Below, piece after piece: positions 6,413 to 11,666 of a stretch of DNA of 11,666 bases. Under the pieces are notes generated by a model, which worked only from the letters and a program-made list of their open reading frames with translations, was not told where the DNA came from and made no database searches. Within the stretch, counting starts at the first letter, position 1, and the number at the start of each line of letters is the position of its first letter. The DNA comes from Anaerolineae bacterium (GTDB taxonomy: Bacteria; Chloroflexota; Anaerolineae; Anaerolineales; Anaerolineaceae). The translations under genes were made by a program, and so were the position numbers. The DNA lies in NCBI GenBank assembly GCA_016213455.1, contig JACRAG010000216.1, positions 1-11,666 of the forward strand. The letters run 5' to 3'.

Positions 6413-6961
6413 CTACGCACCATCCTGGATGCAAATCAGAAATTGACAGTGATCATCACCCTGGAGGATGGATTGCAGCAATTTAACCTCCACATGCCGG
6501 TCAAGCAGTGTTTCAAAAAGCTTCTGATACCAACCGCAAGAGCAATGGCAATAGGTGTCCGAGAAAGTCTGCCTGGTTTTGCTCACCGATCCGCAGTAAC
6601 ACCGCTCGTAAGTGGCATGAATGGCCTCGCCGCTGCGCCGCAAATGACCACCGCCGATGTGAGCCTGGTTCAGCCGTTCCAACAAATCGTCCAGATCCCG
6701 GGCATCTGCCTGCAGCCGGCGCGCCTTTTCGATGACGCTGCTGCCAATGCAGCGGTGACCGCACGCCCGCATGACGGCTTGACGGGTGTCCACATCGACT
6801 TCCCGATCCAGCAGCTCCATCAGAGCATGAATGGAACGCGTCTTTTCTTGAGCGCCGGTCAGCGTGGCGTAGTTTGCACAGGCCTGGAGAATCTGGCTTT
6901 TGACCGGATGGTTAAGCCGGAGTGCGATGTTGCTTTGAAACGTATCGACCTTGAAGGGCAT
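6413..6961 (-). CDS. Cysteine-rich protein of unknown function (possibly DUF6144-like)
   Basis: This 182-residue protein has a helical N-terminal half with ACGHRCI (66-72), then a C-terminal domain with ERCYCGSVSKTR (119-130) and YCHCSCGWYQKLFE (137-150), ending in VEVKLLQSILQGDDHCQFLI (157-176). The clustered Cys residues suggest metal or iron-sulfur binding or redox sensing. The last segment resembles the small-ligand regulatory domains that end in a Gly-Asp-x-x-Cys-x-Phe pattern. I associate the layout with DUF6144 proteins, but from memory only. The longer reading to 7120 overlaps the Imm5-like gene; the ATG at 6961 has GGGAGGA nearby and was chosen. It lies 56 bases after Imm5-like protein 2 and may share its transcript. 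Confidence 0.7.
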   Translation of the reverse strand: MPFKVDTFQSNIALRLNHPVKSQILQACANYATLTGAQEKTRSIHALMELLDREVDVDTRQAVMRACGHRCIGSSVIEKARRLQADARDLDDLLERLNQAHIGGGHLRRSGEAIHATYERCYCGSVSKTRQTFSDTYCHCSCGWYQKLFETLLDRHVEVKLLQSILQGDDHCQFLICIQDGA

Positions 6962-7017
6962 ATCTTCCTCCCACCAATTTCCTGGGTGACCGGTCTTGAG
7001 CGTGCCGGGTTTGCCGG

Positions 7018-7533
7018 TCAACCATCGAAGACGAACCAGCAGATCTCGTTGCGCAAGCGTTGATCGTCCAGCACCAGCGCGCGAATCGCATCCGGCAACT
7101 GCTCGCGCTGCCAGGCGCACTCCAGGCGTCCTGCCAGGTCCCGTTCAGGCGCCAGGATGGCAGCCCGGGCAGCCCGGATGGCATAAGCGGCGGCGCCCAA
7201 CTCGTGTGCCGCAACATGCGCCACAGCCGCAGCCTGTCCGGCGGCAAACGCCGCCTCTCTTGCCGCCCCGCGCAGCGTTCGGGCAGCTGCCATGGCGTGA
7301 CCGGCAGCATTGCGGGCCTGCATCATGGCAATTTCGCCGCGCGCCCATGCCCGCACCAGGGCGATCGCCTGGCGGGGACGCAGATCGGATGGCTGCACCG
7401 CCTTGAACAGGTGCAGGACGTGTTCCGCGCAGGTCGCTGCCCACAGGGCAAGCAGCTGGTGGTCAGAGTCGGTTAACGTGCCCCCGCGGTGCAGGGTGAT
7501 GAACCTGGGGTCGCGTTTCTCTGGCAATATCAT
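7018..7533 (-). CDS. Imm5-like putative immunity protein 2
   Basis: This 171-residue, alanine-rich helical protein is a paralogue of the protein at 4655-5161. Equivalent blocks are LALWAATCAEHVLHLFKA (28-45), SDLRPRQAIALVRAWARGEI (49-68), AAFAAGQAAAVAHVAAHELG (94-113) and AAYAIRAARAA (115-125). The C-terminal ERDLAGRLECAWQREQLP (130-147) matches the family's tryptophan-containing end. The predicted role is neutralising a toxin, but none is encoded nearby. The ATG at 7531-7533 has AAGGA about 10 bases upstream. The two copies are clearly diverged, so the duplication is old or they arrived separately. A fragment resembling the 3' end of this gene lies at about 9909-9960. Confidence 0.72.
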   Translation of the reverse strand: MILPEKRDPRFITLHRGGTLTDSDHQLLALWAATCAEHVLHLFKAVQPSDLRPRQAIALVRAWARGEIAMMQARNAAGHAMAAARTLRGAAREAAFAAGQAAAVAHVAAHELGAAAYAIRAARAAILAPERDLAGRLECAWQREQLPDAIRALVLDDQRLRNEICWFVFDG

Positions 7534-7584
7534 CGGGTGGTTTCCTTCTGCCCGGCGGCTGGCGTCAACCTCACCGCAGGAAAA

Positions 7585-8121
7585 TCAATTCCGGGTAAAA
7601 CTCACTTTTTGGGTATCGATGACCTGTGCCCCGCTTTGACCGAGCGCCCGGTTCCATTTCTCGATCAAATCAGGCGCATCCCCGCTGTAGCTGCTGTGCC
7701 CATCGCCCACCAGCACAACCCGGTAACCCTCGTCCACGGCTCCCAGGCAGGTCGCCTTGACGCACCCGTGGGTCACCAACCCGGTGATGACCAGCTGCCC
7801 GACCTGCCGCTTCTCGAGCTCTTCGCGCAGCGAGGTATCTTCAAAGGCGTTGCCGTGATGTTTTTCAAGGATCAATTCGTCTGCCCGCGGTTGAATTTCG
7901 GGGTGCAGCTGCCAGGCATCCGAACCCGATGCCAGGGATTTTGGATTGGCATGCTGGATGTAAATCACCGGTGCGCCTGCCAGGCGGGCCTGGTCAATCA
8001 GAGCGTTGATGTTGGTGAGAAGCTCCTGCGCATGATAAATGGGCGTCGATTTCTCGAACAACCCTTTTTGCACATCGATCACCAGCAATGCCATTTTAGC
8101 CTGTTGTGAATCTGGACTCAT
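7585..8121 (-). CDS. Isochorismatase-type cysteine hydrolase
   Basis: This 178-residue protein has the full catalytic triad pattern of the isochorismatase/nicotinamidase superfamily: Asp16 in ALLVIDVQKGLF (11-22), Lys87 in LEKHHGNAF (85-93) and Cys120 in TGLVTHGCVKAT (113-124). The superfamily hydrolyses amides (nicotinamide, carbamoylsarcosine, ureidoacrylate) or vinyl ethers (isochorismate); the motifs alone do not choose between them. The usual cis-peptide position before the Cys reads LVTHGC, which is acceptable. It is cytoplasmic. The ATG at 8121 has GGGAGG about six bases upstream. It lies 51 bases upstream of Imm5-like protein 2, so the two may be co-transcribed. Confidence 0.88.
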   Translation of the reverse strand: MSPDSQQAKMALLVIDVQKGLFEKSTPIYHAQELLTNINALIDQARLAGAPVIYIQHANPKSLASGSDAWQLHPEIQPRADELILEKHHGNAFEDTSLREELEKRQVGQLVITGLVTHGCVKATCLGAVDEGYRVVLVGDGHSSYSGDAPDLIEKWNRALGQSGAQVIDTQKVSFTRN

Positions 8122-8148
8122 CGTTTGCCTCCCTGGAAAATGGTTGTG

Positions 8149-8218
8149 GGCGCTTCGCCGCCCGTTTCAACGGGCTTGCATCCCACTTGCGGTCAAAGGG
8201 TTCGTCCGGTGGCAAGTG
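8149..8218. other. Inverted repeats in the 213-base gap before the isochorismatase-type gene
   Basis: Three symmetrical elements lie close together: GGCGCTTCGCC (8149-8159), the 16-base palindrome GCCCGTTTCAACGGGC (8160-8175), and CACTTGC (8184-8190) with GCAAGTG (8212-8218) spaced by 21 bases. They sit 28-97 bases before the ATG at 8121. They could be leader RNA hairpins, an operator or the relic of a terminator after the NTF2-like gene; no T-tract follows. No good promoter hexamers were seen between 8122 and 8334. Confidence 0.45.
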
Positions 8219-8334
8219 CGGCGGGGGCTGATTTGCAGCGTCCAGCGTGGTCACCGCGTGGAGGTGAGCCTGCGGGATCATCGAATGAATACACTCAAGT
8301 GCAGGTTCACGCGTTGAAAGGCAGCTTTCACCGC

Positions 8335-8739
8335 TTATTGTTCTCGGAAAGTGTTTTGATCCTGCATAATGAGCCATTGGTTGGCGCGCTTTACGAGAAT
8401 GAACGTTCGGATTTGTTTTTGGTTCTCACGCCGAACTCCATCGGGCGTGGTGTGCGGACTCATCTTACTCGGAACCGTGACAATTGCAGCATTCGTTGAC
8501 GCAAACCGCACGTCAATTTCTTCCGGTGTATCCGTGACGTCTCGTAGAAATGAAGCGTGAACAATCTGCAATTCGCTCAACACTGCCTCGCGCCCGCGTG
8601 CCCAGCCACCCAATGGATTGATGTGCACCCAATCCACCGTGGTAAACTCCGATATTCTACTGAAGTCGTGCTTGTTGAAGGCGTCGTAGAATGACTGCAC
8701 GGCTTTCCGCACCCTTGTCTCCTGGCTGATGGAACTCAT
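8335..8739 (-). CDS. NTF2/SnoaL-like (SgcJ/EcaC-type) protein
   Basis: This 134-residue protein matches the small NTF2-like fold: an N-terminal helix pair RVRKAVQSFYDAFNKHDFSRISEF (9-32), then VDWVHINPLGGWARGREAVL (35-54), the usual turn and third helix, and a C-terminal strand pair ending in FILVKRANQWLIMQDQNTF (113-131). The pattern is that of DUF4440 or SgcJ/EcaC-family stand-alone proteins, which serve as small-molecule isomerases, cyclases or binding proteins. No substrate can be named. The ATG at 8739 has TGGAGG upstream at good spacing. It is preceded by repeat promoter E with a leader of about 160 bases and followed after 213 bases by the cysteine hydrolase. Confidence 0.82.
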   Translation of the reverse strand: MSSISQETRVRKAVQSFYDAFNKHDFSRISEFTTVDWVHINPLGGWARGREAVLSELQIVHASFLRDVTDTPEEIDVRFASTNAAIVTVPSKMSPHTTPDGVRRENQKQIRTFILVKRANQWLIMQDQNTFREQ

Positions 8740-8830
8740 TAACCGGCCTCCAAATTCAAGGTAATGCTGGTGAACGGTTGTATTCGCGGATAGGGTTTGC
8801 GGGCTGCGATGTTGGATCGGGCGTACTTAA

Positions 8831-8859
8831 TGCTTGAACGGTTTACTAACCGTGAAGCA
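8831..8859 (-). other. Leader hairpin upstream of the NTF2-like gene
   Basis: ACGGTT (8838-8843) and AACCGT (8848-8853) form a perfect 6-bp stem with loop TACT. Beyond a small internal loop, TGCTT (8831-8835) and AAGCA (8855-8859) extend it by five pairs. It falls inside the predicted 5' leader transcribed from promoter E. TGAACGGTT is repeated directly at 8771-8779 and 8835-8843. No function is evident. Confidence 0.45.
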
Positions 8860-8904
8860 ATCAATTCGCCTGTGCTCCGGGCAACATGGCTTCCCCTCGC
8901 TTTC

Positions 8905-8934
8905 AGTATAAGGCGGGTTGGTGGCGCGAGTCAA
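8905..8934 (-). promoter_or_regulatory. Repeat-type promoter, copy E
   Basis: On the minus strand TTGACT (8929-8934) and TATACT (8905-8910) are 18 bases apart, 72 bases after the stop of the metalloprotease gene. The flanking GC-rich palindrome has decayed, but the hexamers and the neighbouring CCCGCG upstream of the -35 are kept. It should drive the NTF2-like gene. Confidence 0.7.
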
Positions 8935-9005
8935 CGCGGGCAAGGATGATTTTCAGCGAACATCGCCCGGTCTGGGAAGCGTTCGACGCGGAACTGTCCC
9001 CCTTA

Positions 9006-9872
9006 CTAGGGTGCGTAACCGCTCTCTGCCAGGATCTCCTGCGCTTCCTTGTTCATCAAATCCATCACGCTTTGCTCGGGGTGCTGGTGCAGATAAGCCT
9101 GCACGATATGATAGCCAATCGTGTAGGCTGTGCCCCCGGGCGTTCCGGTAGCCGGATCGCCAAAAAAGAAGCGCTCATACACCGCGCCATCATTTCCCGG
9201 GAGATATTCCTGCATCCGTGCCCACTGGACGCTTTCTTCTTCAGGCGTCAGGGCGTGGATCCAGCTCGGCTGCATTTCCGGATAGAGCATGCTGGCAAAG
9301 CTGTCGGCTTCCCCATCGATCATCAAGCCGGTGAGCAAATCCATGCTGGTCTTTCCCAACACCCCAAAGTAATGATTCCCCCAGATGGCATGATGGTATT
9401 CATGCGCCAGCACATAGGGAACCAATCGCAACCAATCTTCCCCCAATGGGCTCAGCCTGAGCAGGATGTTCTCCCCGACTCCTTCTCCAACCACGCCATG
9501 CTCGCGGACCCAAGCGTTGTCGGGGTCTTCGGCATAAATACAGACAACATGCTGCGGCACGCAGGGAGGTAGCTTCTGGGTCATCGCATCAAACGCCGCC
9601 TGCACCACTTGCTCGATCCCCGAGCGTTTCAGCAGTTCGATTTCCGCTTCCAGCCCATCCAAATTCGTAAACGGGATGGAGATGTGTTTGCGGATACGCG
9701 CTTCATTGAACTGGCCTTCCGCCCATTCCGACCAGTAAGGCTCGACGGCATATTCGAGCCATAACCGCTGCCATTCAGACGGCGGGTTCTTCCGGGCTGC
9801 CTGAACATAATCAGCCATCCCTCGATAGGCGGAAACAATTTTCAGCGAAGAAGTTGTTGAATCGGTCACCAT
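9006..9872 (-). CDS. DUF2268-type putative zinc metalloprotease
   Basis: This 288-residue protein carries the HExxH zinc site in VLAHEYHHAIWG (154-165). A downstream Glu follows in IDGEADSFASMLYP (185-198), fitting the third zinc ligand of gluzincin-like predicted proteases of the DUF2268 family. The stretch ILLRLSPLGEDWLRLVPYV (136-154) before the zinc site is also typical. No signal peptide is apparent, so it is probably cytoplasmic. The substrate is unknown. The reading is open upstream to 10028, but that part comes from a leader containing an Imm5 relic. The ATG at 9872 has AAAGGA about eight bases upstream and starts the real protein. It is transcribed from repeat promoter F, with a leader of about 180 bases. 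Confidence 0.83.
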   Translation of the reverse strand: MVTDSTTSSLKIVSAYRGMADYVQAARKNPPSEWQRLWLEYAVEPYWSEWAEGQFNEARIRKHISIPFTNLDGLEAEIELLKRSGIEQVVQAAFDAMTQKLPPCVPQHVVCIYAEDPDNAWVREHGVVGEGVGENILLRLSPLGEDWLRLVPYVLAHEYHHAIWGNHYFGVLGKTSMDLLTGLMIDGEADSFASMLYPEMQPSWIHALTPEEESVQWARMQEYLPGNDGAVYERFFFGDPATGTPGGTAYTIGYHIVQAYLHQHPEQSVMDLMNKEAQEILAESGYAP

Positions 9873-9908
9873 CGACAATCCTTTTTCAAACAGATGAATG
9901 ATTGGAGT

Positions 9909-9960
9909 GCCGTGCCAGGCACACTCCAGGTGTCTTGCCCTGTCGCGGTCAGGCGCTGCG
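9909..9960 (-). pseudogene. Relic of an Imm5-like gene 3' part
   Basis: The sequence closely follows 7109-7158, inside the Imm5-like gene 2: both contain TGCCAGGC, CACTCCAGG, TGCC and GTCAGGCGC or TTCAGGCGC in the same order and spacing. Read on the minus strand it gives DRDRARHLECAW, against ERDLAGRLECAW in the intact protein. It lies in the predicted leader of the metalloprotease, in frame with but outside the likely coding region. It is short, so convergence cannot be ruled out by eye. Confidence 0.55.
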
Positions 9961-10062
9961 GCGGCGCCAGCCGGATGGAAAAGACAACCAACAAGCTGTA
10001 TTCGGGGGCATGGCCTATGGGCATTCAACTTTCCAGACGCGCGTTGCTCCCCCGCGCCTTTC

Positions 10063-10092
10063 AGTATAGGACGGGTTGGGGCGGAGAGTCAA
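10063..10092 (-). promoter_or_regulatory. Repeat-type promoter, copy F
   Basis: On the minus strand TTGACT (10087-10092) and TATACT (10063-10068) are separated by 18 bases, upstream of the metalloprotease. The palindrome is no longer recognisable, but the TTTCAGTATAGG context around the -10 (plus-strand reading) is the same as in copies B and C. Confidence 0.7.
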
Positions 10093-10215
10093 TCACTGCG
10101 GGGTTTGAACTCAGCAGCTTTCCCAAGAAAATGTCAGTCAACCCCTCCCCTGGCCTTCTTTTTGCCCCTTCCGATGGAAGTGGGTAGGGGAATGGCGGCG
10201 CTTTGTCAAGCTTTC

Positions 10216-10277
10216 TTAAGAACACCGCAACATTGTTTACAATAGAGATTGTTTTTATCTTATTTTAATGATATGAT
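10216..10277 (+). promoter_or_regulatory. Plus-strand promoter candidates for the phosphatase leader
   Basis: Two alternatives are visible. One is TTAAGA (10216-10221), 16 bases, TACAAT (10238-10243). The other is TTGTTT (10249-10254), 17 bases, TATGAT (10272-10277). The first -10 is embedded in the palindrome ATTGTTTACAAT (10232-10243), a possible operator. The stretch 10232-10280 is strikingly AT-rich. Between 10093 and 10215 I see only GC-rich sequence without a gene. Confidence 0.5.
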
Positions 10278-10310
10278 CATCACAGTGGATGCGATGATCC
10301 GGGGAACGAA

Positions 10311-10388
10311 TATGGTCGCTGGTTAGCCAGGGCGAACCATACGCGGGGAGCAAATGGCGAAACCGGCCGCGTAATGTGCCGGTTTTTT
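10311..10388 (+). ncRNA. Structured 5' leader, candidate riboswitch or attenuator of unknown class
   Basis: The leader folds by eye into a hairpin with TATGGT (10311-10316) pairing ACCATA (10336-10341). Inner pairs are CG/CG and CTGG (10319-10322) with CCAG (10327-10330) around loop TTAG. Next, ACGCGG (10341-10346) can pair with CCGCGT (10367-10372). That pairing would use C10367 of the following terminator stem and part of its loop, so the two forms compete as in transcription attenuators. It lies about 40 bases before a secreted phosphatase gene. I compared it mentally with the c-di-GMP, ZTP, fluoride and guanidine classes and found no convincing match. Confidence 0.5.
10360..10388 (+). terminator. 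Intrinsic terminator in the phosphatase leader
   Basis: AAACCGGC (10360-10367) and GCCGGTTT (10378-10385) form a perfect 8-bp stem with a 10-base loop, running into six T (10383-10388). It lies upstream of the start codon at 10431, not after a gene, so it fits conditional termination. Confidence 0.75.
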
Positions 10389-10430
10389 GATTTCCTCTAT
10401 TCAACCGTCGGTTCCCAAAGGAGTGCTTCT

Positions 10431-11666
10431 ATGCGACCGTATCGCGCGCATCGTACTCGATCATTCTTGCTCTCGATTGTGTTGTTGATCGCGCTGCTGA
10501 CCACAGCAGCGGCACAGTCCATCTCCCCTCAAAACGTTTCACTTGACAAGGGTGGTCCTGACGCTGATAAAGTGGTGTTCTTCGCCGCCGATGGACTTCG
10601 CCAGGATATCGTCGCTTCTTACGCGCAGCAAGGTCTCCTGCCCGCGATGGGCGACTTGCTCAAAAAAGGCGCATCCGCGACAGACAATGGCCTCCTCACC
10701 CAATCCCCGCCGAACACCGGCGCCGGTTGGTACACCCTGGCGACAGGGGCCTGGCCGGGTGTTCACGGCTCGACCAACAACACTTTCCACATCAATGGCC
10801 AGCCCTTCAGCAACCGCACCGCCGCCTTCGACAACGGTGTCATCCAGGCTGAAACCATCGCCCAGGCGGCAGAGCGAGGCGGGAAGCGGGTTGCGCAGCT
10901 CGAATGGGCGGGCGGCAGAAATGCGGTTATCCAGGGTCCGACAATTGATTACCGGGGATTTTTCTCCGGTCGCGGCGTTGCGACCAACTATATCAGCCCG
11001 AACGACTCGGCTGCATTTGTGGCCTCCTTCGGACTGCAGTTTGACCATCCGGCGGGTTTCGCCGGGCAGGCTCCTTTCCCCGCCGCAGCGCCCGCACTGG
11101 CTTCAGGGTGGACCAATGTTCCTGCCTCCTATAGCCCGGCCCAAGAGATGCGCTTGCGCGTTCTCGACTTTGGGACGGATAAATACGGGCTCAACGCGTA
11201 CCTGTACGATTCCACCAATGACGGCGCGACCAATTACAACAAGGTTCTCTTCTCGTTCGATAAGAATGGAGCCAACGCCGTTGCCAACCTGGGCCGAAAC
11301 CGCTGGGCAGACGTCAAGGTAAAAATCGCCGACGGCGCTCTGGCCGGTCTCACCGGTGGTATGTTAATCAAGGTGGAAGAACTGACCTCTGACCTCAGCA
11401 AGGTCCGCCTGTTCCACACCTCGGTCACCCGCGCGAATGCGTCCTGGCCGACTTGGCCGGGTGAAGCAGGTTTCAGCGGTGATTTCGCCGAATACGTGGC
11501 GCAGAAATTTGCCACATCCACCGCCGCAGACTTTGCCATCCTTGAGGCTGGCATCGTCAGTGAGCAAACCTATGTCGAACAGGGTCTGTATTGGGAAAAG
11601 AGCCATCTCCCTCTGCTGACCTATATCGTTTCCCGCTACAAACCCGACCTGCTGCTCGCCCATGTC
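10431..11666 (+). CDS. Secreted alkaline phosphatase superfamily protein (phosphodiesterase/nucleotide pyrophosphatase type), 5' part
   Basis: The reading is open for 412 residues to the right edge. Residues 11-28 form a signal peptide, SFLLSIVLLIALLTTAAA, followed by Gln, so the product is exported. DKVVFFAADGLRQDIV (46-61) supplies the first metal-binding Asp (54). PPNTGAGWYTLATGAWPGVHG (93-113) is the nucleophile segment, with Thr96 the likely nucleophile and the usual TGxxPxxHG ending. This is typical of type I phosphodiesterase/nucleotide pyrophosphatase proteins, which cleave phosphate mono- or diesters. The middle region is longer than in compact family members. The ATG has AAAGGAG about eight bases upstream. 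Expression may be controlled by the leader terminator at 10360-10388. The remaining metal ligands lie outside the window. Confidence 0.82.
   Translation, partial: MRPYRAHRTRSFLLSIVLLIALLTTAAAQSISPQNVSLDKGGPDADKVVFFAADGLRQDIVASYAQQGLLPAMGDLLKKGASATDNGLLTQSPPNTGAGWYTLATGAWPGVHGSTNNTFHINGQPFSNRTAAFDNGVIQAETIAQAAERGGKRVAQLEWAGGRNAVIQGPTIDYRGFFSGRGVATNYISPNDSAAFVASFGLQFDHPAGFAGQAPFPAAAPALASGWTNVPASYSPAQEMRLRVLDFGTDKYGLNAYLYDSTNDGATNYNKVLFSFDKNGANAVANLGRNRWADVKVKIADGALAGLTGGMLIKVEELTSDLSKVRLFHTSVTRANASWPTWPGEAGFSGDFAEYVAQKFATSTAADFAILEAGIVSEQTYVEQGLYWEKSHLPLLTYIVSRYKPDLLLAHV

Noticed and set aside
6962..7120. N-terminal extension of the cysteine-rich protein
   Set aside because: The extension is coded opposite frame to the end of the Imm5-like gene, and ATG 6961 has a strong ribosome binding site.
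7548..7580. Possible seventh copy of the promoter repeat (GCCCGGCGGCTGGCGTCAAC)
   Set aside because: It has TTGACG on the minus strand but no -10 at 17-18 bases and no matching hairpin; similarity may be chance in GC-rich sequence.
8096..8377. A 93-residue minus-strand reading between the NTF2-like and cysteine hydrolase genes
   Set aside because: It overlaps both neighbours, has proline-rich sequence without family features, and no ribosome binding site; the gap looks like leader sequence.

Overview
The window looks like an accessory region of a moderately GC-rich bacterial chromosome. The gene content fits Chloroflexota (Anaerolineae) best: a lipoprotein nucleoside hydrolase, Imm5-type proteins, a DUF2268 protease, and short stand-alone SAM and GNAT enzymes, each with its own promoter. 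That assignment is inferred from gene style, since no rRNA or other marker gene is present. Everything from 1 to about 10090 is read on the minus strand; only the last gene, from 10431, is on the plus strand.

Layout, in minus-strand transcription order from right to left: DUF2268-type metalloprotease (9872-9006); NTF2/SnoaL-like protein (8739-8335); isochorismatase-type cysteine hydrolase (8121-7585); Imm5-like protein 2 (7533-7018); cysteine-rich protein (6961-6413); lipoprotein nucleoside hydrolase (6311-5214); Imm5-like protein 1 (5161-4655); GNAT acetyltransferase (4565-3921); isoprenylcysteine methyltransferase-like membrane protein (3704-3174); class I SAM methyltransferase (2969-2271); an unrecognised AT-rich gene (2110-1730). 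Last comes a restriction-modification operon: HTH regulator (1449-1192), small N6-adenine-methylase-like protein (1132-416) and an Eco57I-type methylase (426 to beyond the left edge).

The most striking feature is a family of intergenic repeats, all in the same orientation. On the minus strand each reads as a sigma70-type promoter, TTGACT-(17 or 18)-TATACT or TATAAT, about 40-70 bases after the stop of one gene and upstream of the next. Five copies keep both hexamers (2185-2214, 3106-3134, 3851-3879, 8905-8934, 10063-10092); a sixth (6341-6363) has lost its -10. In the three best copies the -35 hexamer lies in the loop of a GC-rich hairpin of about 9-10 bp. Two copies also share a transcribed leader. 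The region therefore looks like an assembly of promoter-plus-gene modules.

At the right end, a divergent intergenic region of about 340 bases holds plus-strand promoter candidates and a structured leader. The leader ends in a clear intrinsic terminator with a competing antiterminator pairing, just before a secreted alkaline-phosphatase-superfamily gene that runs off the window. I did not recognise the riboswitch class, if it is one.

No CRISPR array, transposase, rRNA or tRNA was seen.
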